Source: Labedaea rhizosphaerae
GTDB lineage: Bacteria; Actinomycetota; Actinomycetes; Mycobacteriales; Pseudonocardiaceae
Direction of reading: 5' to 3'
Assembly: GCF_004362825.1 (NCBI RefSeq)
Contig: NZ_SNXZ01000002.1
Span: forward strand, 186,001 to 250,000
Length of the DNA stretch: 64,000 bases
Shown here: positions 42,690 to 50,188 of the stretch, piece after piece
Layout: each line of letters begins with the position of its first letter
Position numbering within the stretch: position 1 is the first letter of the stretch
Notes under the pieces: model-generated
Told to the model about the DNA's origin: nothing
The model's database searches: none
The model's input: only the letters and a program-made list of their open reading frames with translations
Position numbers and translations under genes: made by a program

Positions 42690-43358
42690 TCAGTGCGCGG
42701 ACCGCTCCAGGGCCAGCCACCCGTCACCCGCGGAAGAAGCGCTAGCATGCGCGTTCGAGAGGTATCGAGGCTGGACGTCCGGCAAGGTCAACGCCAGCGC
42801 CTGGGCGGCACCGCCGAGCGTGCCCAGCGCGAGCACGACGGCCACCGCCTGGGTCGCCAACCGCGACAGGGCGGCCGCGGGCAGCCTGCTCGTCGCGTAC
42901 CAGACCAGCCCCACGATGCCGACCACGACGCCGGTCACGTGCAACGCGACCGCGCGGGCGGACACCGCGGTACCCCAGCCGCGGACGAACAGCAGGCACG
43001 CGACGACGGCGGCGAACAGCAGGACAGCTCCGCCGATCCGGTCGAGCCACCGCCGCACCGACGGTGGCTGTTCCTTGCGCGCGAGCGCGATCCGCAACGG
43101 CACGGCGATCCCGGCCAGCAGCACCGGCACCACGGCGTCGGGCACCCGCAACCCGGACGTGGCCAGCATCAACTCCACGAGCACCGCGACCGCGGCACCG
43201 ATGGCCAGCGCGGCGCGTTCGCGTTTGCCCGGTTCGGGCAGGAACCCGCGCAGCACCGCGAATCCCGCGATCGCCGGCACGACGAACATCAGCAGCACAC
43301 GCAGCGCGAGCGGCCCGATCGTGACCGGCAGGCTCAGGTGGTGGTCGTGGCCGGACAC
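42690..43358 (-). CDS. Polytopic membrane protein, CopD-like in outline
   Basis: A 222-residue protein with about six transmembrane helices, such as LALRVLLMFVVPAIAGFAVL and VLLAGIAVPLRIALA. A His-rich N-terminus (SGHDHHL) could bind metal. I cannot assign a family with certainty. The GTG start at 43358 lies 4 bp after the stop of the next membrane gene, so the two are co-transcribed. The pair is divergent from a secreted UnbV-like gene and may help assemble or secrete it. Confidence 0.65.
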   Translation of the reverse strand: MSGHDHHLSLPVTIGPLALRVLLMFVVPAIAGFAVLRGFLPEPGKRERAALAIGAAVAVLVELMLATSGLRVPDAVVPVLLAGIAVPLRIALARKEQPPSVRRWLDRIGGAVLLFAAVVACLLFVRGWGTAVSARAVALHVTGVVVGIVGLVWYATSRLPAAALSRLATQAVAVVLALGTLGGAAQALALTLPDVQPRYLSNAHASASSAGDGWLALERSAH

Positions 43359-43362
43359 GAGG

Positions 43363-43917
43363 TCAGTGCGCGCACGAACACCGCAGGAAGTCCCGTTCCT
43401 CGGGCCTGGGCCGCAGGTGCAGGACCATGGCGACGACCATCGGGATGGTGACCAGCGCGTTGTAGAACAGGTGCAGTTCGATGCGCGGGAAGATCAGCTG
43501 CACGACGCTCGTGGGCACCGCGCGGCCGAGCAGGTAGGAGCCGGTGAGGGCCTGCACGAGCAGCAGCAGGTGCTCGAAGTGGTGCCACACCTGGATCCAC
43601 AGCGCCGCCGACCACCACTTGCGCGCGCGACCGCCGATGGCGGGGCGCAGCAGGAGGAGACCGGCCAGCATCACGACGGCGTAGCCGTAGTGCAGCCACT
43701 CCGACGACACCAGCCACGGGTAGGCCAGGCCGAGCAGCCCGCCGGACTTCGGCCGCGGCCACTGCAGCACCCACACCTGCCACGCCTGCGCGACGTGCTC
43801 GGCCCAGTGCCCCACCACGATCAGGCCGAAGATGACCATCGCGGCCTTGTGCCCCCGGGTGTTCAACCAGCCGAGGAAACCCGTCGTGCCGCGGGCGGCC
43901 TGCACGGATGCGGTCAC
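43363..43917 (-). CDS. Polytopic membrane protein, His-rich
   Basis: A 184-residue membrane protein with about four or five helices and conserved-looking histidines: GHWAEHVAQAW, WIQVWHHFEHLLLL and IELHLFYNALV. The histidine spacing recalls heme- or metal-binding cytochrome-like or desaturase-like proteins, but no family is certain. The GTG start at 43917 is chosen because GAGGAG is 7 nt upstream. It is coupled to the 42690 gene by a 4-bp gap and divergent from the UnbV-like gene at 44211, with a CGGAAA site in between. Confidence 0.65.
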   Translation of the reverse strand: MTASVQAARGTTGFLGWLNTRGHKAAMVIFGLIVVGHWAEHVAQAWQVWVLQWPRPKSGGLLGLAYPWLVSSEWLHYGYAVVMLAGLLLLRPAIGGRARKWWSAALWIQVWHHFEHLLLLVQALTGSYLLGRAVPTSVVQLIFPRIELHLFYNALVTIPMVVAMVLHLRPRPEERDFLRCSCAH

Positions 43918-44034
43918 GGCGCACTCCTCATTTGTCCGGCCGCTCGAGGCGGACGTCCGAATAGCCGGATTCACGATAACCAGCCAAAAACCAGGGCAAG
44001 TAGCCGTCAAGTTGAACGCCACGGAGATCGAGTT

Positions 44035-44054
44035 CGGAAATTGCGCAGTTGAAC
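44035..44054 (+). promoter_or_regulatory. Putative cluster operator, CGGAAA-N10-GAAC copy 5
   Basis: Preceded by CGAGTT, giving the dyad GTTC-N15-GAAC, with TTGAAC 17 nt upstream. It lies between two divergent transcripts: 157 bp before the UnbV-like gene and 118 bp before the membrane gene pair. Confidence 0.55.
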
Positions 44055-44210
44055 ACGGCCGGGCGTACAGTGGCTCGCTGCCAAGGACAGTGGCCGCACA
44101 GCGCGTTTCTTCGGTGCCATTTCCGGCTCAGCGCACATTGTCAGGACTGGACGTTCCGCGTTGCGCCGAGACCCCGGGGAATCGGCGCGATGCCGGCGGA
44201 TGGAGGAATC

Positions 44211-46382
44211 ATGGGGTTCAGACACCGGTACCGCCGTGCCGGTTCCGTCGTCGCGGTCACCGCGGCGACCCTCGTCGTGCTGACACCGGGTCAGCCGGTC
44301 GCGATCGCCGACCACACCGGCGGTGTCACCTACACCGACATCGCGACGCCGGGGACGAGCCTCGCCGACTACCGGCGCGCGCCGTCACCCGACCACGCGT
44401 TGCGCGAGGCGAACCGGCAGAAGCCGGTGGTGACGGCCGAGGACTTCGCCGAGGAACCGGTGCACGACCGCGGCCTGCCGGGCGTGGTCCTGTTCGACTA
44501 CGACAACGACGGTGACTCGGACGTGTTCGTGACCAACGGTCCCGGCCGGCCCATGTCGCTCTACCGCAACGACTTGCACCACGGGCACGCGTCGTTCGTC
44601 AACGTCGCCGCCGGCTCGGGCCTCGAGCTCACCGCGATGGACGCCAACGGTGCGTGCGCGGGCGACCTGGACAACGACGGCAACATCGACCTGTACATCC
44701 TCGGCCGCAACGAACCGGACCACCTGCTGGAGAACCTCGGCCACGGGAAGTTCCGGGACGTCACCGAGGCGAGCCACACCGCGGCCGGCGACTACGACCA
44801 CATCAGCTGCACGATGGCGGACTTCGACAACGACGGCAAGCTAGACATCGCCGTCGCCAACACCTGGCCGATGAAGGACGCCTTCGCCCTGCTCGCCGAG
44901 CCGTACAAGTACAACGACCCCAACCAGATGTTCCACAACGACGGCGGGCTGCGGTTCACCGACGTCTCGGACAGCTCGGGGTTCACCACGATCGACACGG
45001 GCCACGGGATGGCGAAGCTCGCGGACATCTCGTGGGCGATCGCGGCGGTCGACATCGACCAGGACGGCGACCAGGACCTCGTGGTGGCCAACGACCAGGG
45101 TGCCATCCCGATGATCAAGTACGGTGGCATGAACCGCGGCTTCAACCGGGTGTGGAAGAACGACGGCCACGGTCACTTCACCGACATGACATACCAGTTG
45201 CACCTGGAAGAACCCGGCGCGTGGATGGGTTTGTCGTTCGGGGACTTCAACTTCGACGGCACCATCGACATGTTCTCGACGAACTTCGGCGACTACGTGC
45301 TGATGAACCCGCCGCTGCCACAGATCAAGCAGCAGCTCGGTGACTGGACCAGCCGGTGGCTGCTGCAGAAGCCGGACGGCACGTTCGTCGACCCGCGCCG
45401 GTCGTCGCAGAACCCGCCGTCGGGCAATGCCCCCGACCCGACCCTCGGCGGGCTCAACGCGACACCGTTCGGCTGGGGTACGTCCACATTGGACTACGAC
45501 AACGACGGTGCCACCGACATCCTCTACCACGGGTCGCTGGACGCCATCTCGGCCGTCACCGCGGACAACCCCGGCGCCTTGCTGCACAACGAAGGCCCGA
45601 GCGCGGTCCGCAACGGCTTCCTGCCGACGTTCAACTACGACGACGTCTTCACGAGGTCCGGCGCGGACCACTCGCACCGCACCGTGATCGGCGTGGCGAC
45701 GGGCGACCTCGACCACAACGGGTTCGAGGACGTCGTGACGGTGGGATCCTCGGTGAACCCCGGTGAGCTCACGCCGTACCACTCGGTGCAGGACTTCGAC
45801 TTCCACTCGCCGTTCGACGACGGGTCGTTCCTCGAGGTCTACGCCCACATCGGCAGCCACGACTCGGTGCTGTACACCCCGACCGGCAAGCACACCGAAG
45901 ATGGCAACCTCGCCGTCGAGATGAACAACGGCGGCAACGGCAACCGCTCGGTTTCGGTGCGCACCAAGGGCAGCATCGGCTTCACCCCGAAGGCGACGGT
46001 CAACCGTGACGGCATCGGCGCGGTCGTGAAGTTCACGCCCGCCGGCGGCCCGACCGCCATCCGGCCGGTGATCGCCGGGTCCAGCTTCGCCTCCCAGGAC
46101 GAGCTCGCCGGCACGTTCGGCATGGGCAAGGCGAACAGGGGAACCGTCGACGTGCTGTGGCCGGGCGGCGTGCGGAACAAGCTGTACGACGTGCGGGCGG
46201 GCGAACGCGTCACCATGCCCGAGATCCCCTGCAGCTACGCCGACAAGACGATGTCGGCGTGGTCGTACGGGACCTGCGTGACCCACGCCGTGCGTGACCT
46301 GGTGAAGTCCCGCCAGATCACGCTGGGGCAAGGCATCCGGCTCACCACCAGTGCGCTGCGTGCTTACTACGAGGCCCACTGA
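44211..46382 (+). CDS. Secreted UnbV-like FG-GAP/ASPIC protein
   Basis: A 723-residue exported protein related to the cassette protein UnbV. The signal peptide is about residues 1-33 (SVVAVTAATLVVLTPG). FG-GAP/VCBS repeats are clear: YDNDGDSDVFVTN, LDNDGNIDLYILG, FDNDGKLDIAVANTW and DIDQDGDQDLVVAN. An ASPIC/UnbV C-terminal domain includes RGTVDVLWPGGVRNKLYDV. It differs from UnbV at 17404 in its longer C-terminus (about 60 extra residues with a Cys pair). GGAGG is 4 nt before the ATG. A second UnbV-type protein in one cluster suggests specialisation, perhaps for export or apoprotein loading (inference). Confidence 0.85.
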   Translation: MGFRHRYRRAGSVVAVTAATLVVLTPGQPVAIADHTGGVTYTDIATPGTSLADYRRAPSPDHALREANRQKPVVTAEDFAEEPVHDRGLPGVVLFDYDNDGDSDVFVTNGPGRPMSLYRNDLHHGHASFVNVAAGSGLELTAMDANGACAGDLDNDGNIDLYILGRNEPDHLLENLGHGKFRDVTEASHTAAGDYDHISCTMADFDNDGKLDIAVANTWPMKDAFALLAEPYKYNDPNQMFHNDGGLRFTDVSDSSGFTTIDTGHGMAKLADISWAIAAVDIDQDGDQDLVVANDQGAIPMIKYGGMNRGFNRVWKNDGHGHFTDMTYQLHLEEPGAWMGLSFGDFNFDGTIDMFSTNFGDYVLMNPPLPQIKQQLGDWTSRWLLQKPDGTFVDPRRSSQNPPSGNAPDPTLGGLNATPFGWGTSTLDYDNDGATDILYHGSLDAISAVTADNPGALLHNEGPSAVRNGFLPTFNYDDVFTRSGADHSHRTVIGVATGDLDHNGFEDVVTVGSSVNPGELTPYHSVQDFDFHSPFDDGSFLEVYAHIGSHDSVLYTPTGKHTEDGNLAVEMNNGGNGNRSVSVRTKGSIGFTPKATVNRDGIGAVVKFTPAGGPTAIRPVIAGSSFASQDELAGTFGMGKANRGTVDVLWPGGVRNKLYDVRAGERVTMPEIPCSYADKTMSAWSYGTCVTHAVRDLVKSRQITLGQGIRLTTSALRAYYEAH

Positions 46383-46472
46383 CGGCTTTTCGGGCAGTCA
46401 CCGTCCCCGGCGCTCAGTGCGTCGGGGGCGGTGGCTCTCTATGTCGGGGGCGGTGGCCTTCTATTAGGAGCG

Positions 46473-46540
46473 GCTGCCGCGGGTGTTCGCCGCCGGGTGG
46501 TTGGGTTGGTCTCGGGTTGGGGGCGGCGAACACCCTTGCC
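46473..46540 (+). repeat. Left arm of the palindromic inverted repeat
   Basis: Contains an internal 14-bp inverted repeat (46481-46494 with 46522-46535) around TTGGGTTGGTCTCGGG. Its complement is found at 47949-48016. Confidence 0.85.
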
Positions 46541-46707
46541 CACGGGGCCGGCGGTTTCCGCTGCGTAGATGGCCGGCTGAATGGTTGCGTTGCGCTGTTG
46601 CCTGCCGTTTGTTGGATGGTTCCGGGAGTGGCTGGGCTGCGTGGAAGATGGAATATTCCGTCGATTGTTCCCCCGTTCGTGTTAGACCATTTGTTCGAAT
46701 GGCGTGG

Positions 46708-46713
46708 TATGAT
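46708..46713 (+). promoter_or_regulatory. -10 box TATGAT of the DUF222 gene
   Basis: TATGAT lies exactly 7 nt before ATG 46721, as expected for leaderless transcription in actinobacteria. The 338-bp gap before the gene otherwise holds a direct repeat of TCGGGGGCGGTGGC and the left inverted-repeat arm. Confidence 0.5.
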
Positions 46714-46720
46714 CGGGGGT

Positions 46721-47842
46721 ATGGAACTGGGGGAGCTTAACTCGACCGTCGCGCAGATGCGGCAACTGGAGTTGAAGCTGCTCGACGACATTTCCCAGAT
46801 CGAATGGAAAGAGTCCGGGTATCCCCAGTTGTGGCGGTTCCTGCAGGACGTCCTGCACGTCACCGCCCAGGAGGCCAAGCGCCTCGAACACCATGTTGAG
46901 TTGTTGTGTCCGAAGATCGGGATCACCGGCCAGCCCATCCCGCCGCGCCTGCCTGCCGCGCGGGCAGCGATGGCGGCTGGGGAGATCTCCGGCGCGCATG
47001 TGGACAAGATCGCCACCACGGTGGAGTCGGTCCCGGTCGAGCACGGCGAACAGGTCGAGGTGGACATGACGGGGTTGGCGCGGAAGTTCAACCCGACCCA
47101 GCTCATCCGCCTGGGCGAGCGCATCGTCGCCGCCCTCAACCCAGACGGTCGCAAACCCATCGAACGAACGGTGGTGGATGCGCAGAACACGCTGGACCTG
47201 TACGAACACCGCGACGGGTCGCTGTCAGGCCAGTTCCGCCTCGGCGGCGAAGACGCGAGCGTGCTGCGCGCGCTGCTCTCCCCACTGGCCAAGCCCCAGC
47301 CTCAGGATGACCGGACCCTGGCCGAGCGTCAGGGTGACGCGCTAGCGGAGATCATCGGGTTCGCCGCCGACTCCGGCCAGGCCCCCGCCGAAGGCGGCGA
47401 ACGTCCGCACATCGCGGTCACGGTCTCCCTGGAGACCCTGCAAACCGGGATCGGCCAGGCGATGCTGGACGACGGTCGGACGCTGGCGCCGGAGCAGGCC
47501 CGCCGGGTGGCGTGCGAGGGGAAAATCATCCCGGTCGTCCTCGGCGGCCAATCCCGGCCACTGGATATCGGGGAAACCCACCGCCTCGCCGACAAACGAT
47601 TGCGCAGAGCCCTCGCCATCCGCGACCAAGGATGCGCCGCACCGGGCTGCGCACGAACACCACACCAGTGTCACGCCCACCACATCCAACATTGGGCCGA
47701 CGGTGGGCTAACCACACTCGACAATCTGGTGTTGGTTTGCCCATATCACCATCGGCTGATCCATCACACCGAATGGACGGTCCATATAGATAATGGGCTG
47801 CCGGTATTCACTCCACCGCCCTGGTTGCAACGCTCTGCGTAA
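46721..47842 (+). CDS. DUF222 / HNH endonuclease-domain protein (13E12 family)
   Basis: A 373-residue protein of the actinobacterial 13E12/DUF222 family. The N-terminal two thirds is DUF222, with PIPPRLPAARAAMAAGEISGAHVDKI, and the C-terminus is an HNH nuclease (residues about 290-350): RDQGCAAPGCARTP, HAHHIQHWADGGLT and NLVLVCPYHHRLIHH, with zinc-like Cys/His residues. The family is repeated within genomes and often linked to mobile sequences. It is bounded by palindromic inverted repeats. No Shine-Dalgarno precedes either possible Met (46709 or 46721); the -10 box at 46708 overlaps the first, favouring 46721. No evident tie to the enediyne pathway. Confidence 0.87.
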   Translation: MELGELNSTVAQMRQLELKLLDDISQIEWKESGYPQLWRFLQDVLHVTAQEAKRLEHHVELLCPKIGITGQPIPPRLPAARAAMAAGEISGAHVDKIATTVESVPVEHGEQVEVDMTGLARKFNPTQLIRLGERIVAALNPDGRKPIERTVVDAQNTLDLYEHRDGSLSGQFRLGGEDASVLRALLSPLAKPQPQDDRTLAERQGDALAEIIGFAADSGQAPAEGGERPHIAVTVSLETLQTGIGQAMLDDGRTLAPEQARRVACEGKIIPVVLGGQSRPLDIGETHRLADKRLRRALAIRDQGCAAPGCARTPHQCHAHHIQHWADGGLTTLDNLVLVCPYHHRLIHHTEWTVHIDNGLPVFTPPPWLQRSA

Positions 47843-47948
47843 ATTCCTGTAACTCAGCCACCGCCGGGACCACCGGCAACCGCAGGCTGCCCTCGCAACG
47901 CAACCCCTCAACCCGACCACCCCCGCCACGCAACCACCGGCCACCGAT

Positions 47949-48016
47949 GGCAAGGGTGTTCGCCGCCACCAACCCCGAGACCAACCCAGCCACCGGCGGC
48001 GAACACCCGCGGCAGC
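47949..48016 (-). repeat. Right arm of the palindromic inverted repeat
   Basis: Inverted near-copy of 46473-46540, starting with GGCAAGGGTGTTCGCCGCC, lying about 107 bp after the DUF222 stop. The 438-bp gap 47843-48281 has no gene, only this arm, the following direct repeat and the ArsR promoter. Confidence 0.85.
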
Positions 48017-48040
48017 AACACCCACACGAGAGCAACCACC

Positions 48041-48164
48041 CCCCGAGCACTCAACCAACGTCAGCCACCCACTCCCAGCCACCACTCCCGGGCAAGCAAC
48101 CATCCCCGAACACCCGACCAACGCCAGCCCACCCAGTCCCAGCCACCACCCCCGGCAGCTGGGC
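48041..48164 (+). repeat. Two imperfect direct repeats of about 60 bp
   Basis: Two similar units follow each other (48041-48103 and 48104-48164). Each begins CCCCGARCAC, contains ACCAACG, then CAGCCACC or similar, and ends in a CCCGGC-like stretch. They adjoin the right arm of the mobile unit. Two divergent copies are too few for a CRISPR array. Confidence 0.5.
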
Positions 48165-48260
48165 CAAACCCATTCAGCTATAGAAAACTGAACCAAAATC
48201 GCGCACCAGATAAATGCCAACAGACTTTTCTCGAGCGCCGAACCCTGGACACCCCGACCC

Positions 48261-48276
48261 GTAAGCAGTAACTTAC
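48261..48276. promoter_or_regulatory. ArsR operator-like palindrome over the -10 region
   Basis: GTAAG and CTTAC form a dyad across 6 nt and overlap a -10 box TAACTT that ends 7 nt before the GTG of the ArsR gene. This fits autorepression and a leaderless start. Confidence 0.55.
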
Positions 48277-48281
48277 TGATC

Positions 48282-48584
48282 GTGCCCACCGGTAGCGCCA
48301 GTCCATGGCAGGCCCTGGCCGATCCCATGCGGCGCAAGGTCTTGGCGCGTGTCGCGCGTGGCCCGTGCTCGGTCACCGAGATCGCCAACGACTTGCCGGT
48401 GAGCCGGCCTGCGGTGTCGCAACACCTGCGTGTCCTGCTGGAAGCGCAACTGGTCGACGTGCACCAGCAGGGCCGGATGCGCCGTTACGAGATTCGCACC
48501 AACGCGTTGGAGCTGTTGCGCCAAGAACTCGATTTCCTGCTGGCGCCCACCTTGCCCGTCGAGGACCCCCGGATCACCCGCTAG
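48282..48584 (+). CDS. ArsR-family transcriptional regulator
   Basis: A 100-residue winged-helix repressor with MRRKVLARVARGPCSVTEIA, the recognition helix VSRPAVSQHLRVLL and the wing GRMRRYEIRTN. A single cysteine is present, without a metal-binding CxC motif. It starts with GTG; the -10 box is 7 nt upstream, hence probably leaderless. Its 3-prime end overlaps by 11 bp the end of the convergent selenoprotein-candidate gene. Its target is unknown, perhaps its own promoter and neighbouring redox genes. Confidence 0.85.
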   Translation: MPTGSASPWQALADPMRRKVLARVARGPCSVTEIANDLPVSRPAVSQHLRVLLEAQLVDVHQQGRMRRYEIRTNALELLRQELDFLLAPTLPVEDPRITR

Positions 48585-49560
48585 CCAGTGCCTGCCCGAC
48601 GGCCAGGCGGGACTCGGCGTTCTGCAGTGCGGTCACCGCCATCGCGTGCAGCAAGGCCCGCTCGGCGAACCCCACATCCCGAAGGGCCTGCAGGTCCGAG
48701 GCGGCCATCTGCCACGGGCGGACGCTGAGCTTGCGCGCGAAGGCATCCAGCACGCGGTCCACGTCATCGCGCGGCGCGTGTTCGGCCAGCTCGTCCGCAC
48801 GCTTGCGGTCACACGACTCCAGCGCGGCGGCCCGGGCGAGCACGAGTCGCTGCCTCCAAGTGAGGGACTCATGGGAGGCGTCGAACAGGTAGTCGTGCCA
48901 GCGCTGCCACAGGTCGGTGAACCGGGGCGTGACCACCGGCCACTCGTCGGCCGGGGGCCGCGGTAGCGGGTGCTTGTCGCGCCGGGGCTCGAACGCGGGC
49001 AGCGGGGTGGCGTAGTCGAACTCGATGCCGGACGCGTCGGCGACCCTGGTCAGGTAGTTGAACATCGCCACGACGCCGGTGGCGGTCTGGATCGCGTCGC
49101 CGTCCAAGCCGTCGGCGGCGAACTCGTCGCGGAGCGCGGGCGTGACCGCCCAAGGCTGCGACGTCAGCAGGGTCGCGAACCGGGCGAGCGCGGCCTCGCG
49201 CCCGGTGAGCTGGTCATCCTTCCGGTCGAGAACGGTCCTGGACAGAGCGGTGTCACCGCTCGCGACACGCAGAAACTCTGCGTGAGCGGAAGTTCAATAG
49301 AAGCACTCGTTGGCCCGTGAGGTGACGCTGGAGACCAGCTCCCGGTCCGCCCATTCCAAAGTGGACCGGTGCAGGGAGCCGGACACCGAGAACGCCAGAC
49401 GCATCAGGGCCGGGTCGAGGCTGTGCGCGCGGATGATCCCGGGCGCGTCACCGTGGTCGGGCACGTACACCTCGGGCGTCGGGCGCGCGGCCATCTCGGC
49501 ATACGCCTGCGCGAGGTCACCGCCGGCGTCGCGCCGGGAGATCGTTGCCAGCCAGGCCAT
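48574..49560 (-). CDS. CMD/AhpD-like peroxidase-related protein with candidate selenocysteine (CxxU)
   Basis: A 328-residue carboxymuconolactone-decarboxylase-family protein with an in-frame TGA at 49294-49296 (codon 89). Both sides are open and fit the same family: before it, GIIRAHSLDPALMRLAFSVS and SRANECFY; after it, TSAHAEFLRVASG and a second half with GVVAMFNYLTRVADASGI. The TGA stands where the second Cys of C-x-x-C-x-x-x-H is expected, so C86-F-Y-U89-T-S-A-H93 is read. A hairpin follows at bSECIS spacing. Translation as a selenoprotein is a strong inference; a nonsense mutation is the alternative. A GTG at 49569 is another possible start. Confidence 0.75.
49266..49284 (-). promoter_or_regulatory. 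Putative bacterial SECIS element
   Basis: On the minus strand CACGCAGA and TCTGCGTG form a perfect 8-bp stem with a GTT loop. The loop begins 17 nt after the TGA at 49294-49296, inside the expected range, and starts with G. The stem lies in the coding sequence, as in known bacterial SECIS elements. Confidence 0.65.
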
Positions 49561-49653
49561 GGCGCCCACTTTCGTCGAGGAGTGCCGAGCACACGATCAC
49601 ATCCCGGCCGAGCTCCTGGCGACGGCCGAAAAGGTGAAGTTGTCCGAATGAGG

Positions 49654-50124
49654 TCAGCGGGACCGGTCGGCGCCATCCGCGGGCATGACGGACTCCGCGA
49701 AGCGGGCGAACTGCGCGAACGACCGCAATACCGCCGTGCGTGCGTCATCGGGCATCGAGTCCAGCACCGTGGTGAGGACCCGCCGCCGGTCCTGGTCCAC
49801 CTGCGTGAGCAGCTGACAGCCCGCAGCCGTCGGCGCGAGCAGGGTTTCCCGCTTGTTCCGAGGGTTCGTGGCGCGCTCCACCAGCCCCAAGGCGACCAGC
49901 CGCTCGCAGGCCCGGGTGACGCTGGAGGGGTTGATGCCGAGTTCCTTGGCGACCTGCCCCATCGTCACCGGGGTCCGCTCGGCGACCGTGCGCAACGCGC
50001 GGAACTGGGTCAGCGTGAGCGTGTCGGTGACCTTCTCGAGGGTGCGGTCGGCCACGGCCACCATCACCCGCAACGCCGCCAGGGCCGGATCGTCCGTCGG
50101 TTGCTCCGGCCACGTTTGCGTCAC
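49654..50124 (-). CDS. MarR-family transcriptional regulator
   Basis: A 156-residue winged-helix regulator with LTLTQFRALRTVAERTPVTMGQVA, the recognition helix INPSSVTRACERLVALGLV and the wing TNPRNKRETLLAPT. The start GTG at 50124 is supported by a -10 box TACCAT 7 nt upstream and no Shine-Dalgarno; upstream in-frame codons belong to the promoter. A 15-bp palindrome overlaps this start, consistent with autoregulation. It is divergent from the 50189 operon by 64 bp and probably controls it. Confidence 0.87.
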   Translation of the reverse strand: MTQTWPEQPTDDPALAALRVMVAVADRTLEKVTDTLTLTQFRALRTVAERTPVTMGQVAKELGINPSSVTRACERLVALGLVERATNPRNKRETLLAPTAAGCQLLTQVDQDRRRVLTTVLDSMPDDARTAVLRSFAQFARFAESVMPADGADRSR

Positions 50125-50129
50125 GCAAA
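50115..50129. promoter_or_regulatory. Perfect palindrome TTTGCGT-C-ACGCAAA, MarR operator
   Basis: A 15-bp perfect dyad lying over the start codon and just downstream of the -10 box of the MarR gene, 60 bp before the divergent oxidase operon. Binding here would shut both. Confidence 0.65.
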
Positions 50130-50188
50130 TGATGGTAACCCGGAGCCCATGGGGCGGCCTGACGACTGCCTGGCCGGCGAAGGGAGCC

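Larger units (their letters stand above)
46473..48016. mobile_element. Candidate REP13E12-like unit: DUF222/HNH gene between inverted repeats
   Basis: A DUF222/HNH gene is flanked by near-identical inverted sequences of 68 bp, at 46473-46540 and 47949-48016, differing by a few substitutions and one-base indels. Each arm is itself a hairpin: GGGTGTTCGCCGCC pairs with GGCGGCGAACACCC 27 nt later. No target-site duplication or transposase is seen. DUF222 proteins define the mycobacterial REP13E12 repeat family, so mobility is a fair inference. Confidence 0.6.

Noticed and set aside
48041-48164. CRISPR array
   Set aside because: Only two diverged units, no spacer regularity and no cas genes.
49294-49296. 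Reading the TGA as the end of a short 88-residue gene or as a simple pseudogene
   Set aside because: The frame stays open for 240 further codons with matching family sequence and a SECIS-like hairpin; still, a nonsense mutation is not excluded without genome data.
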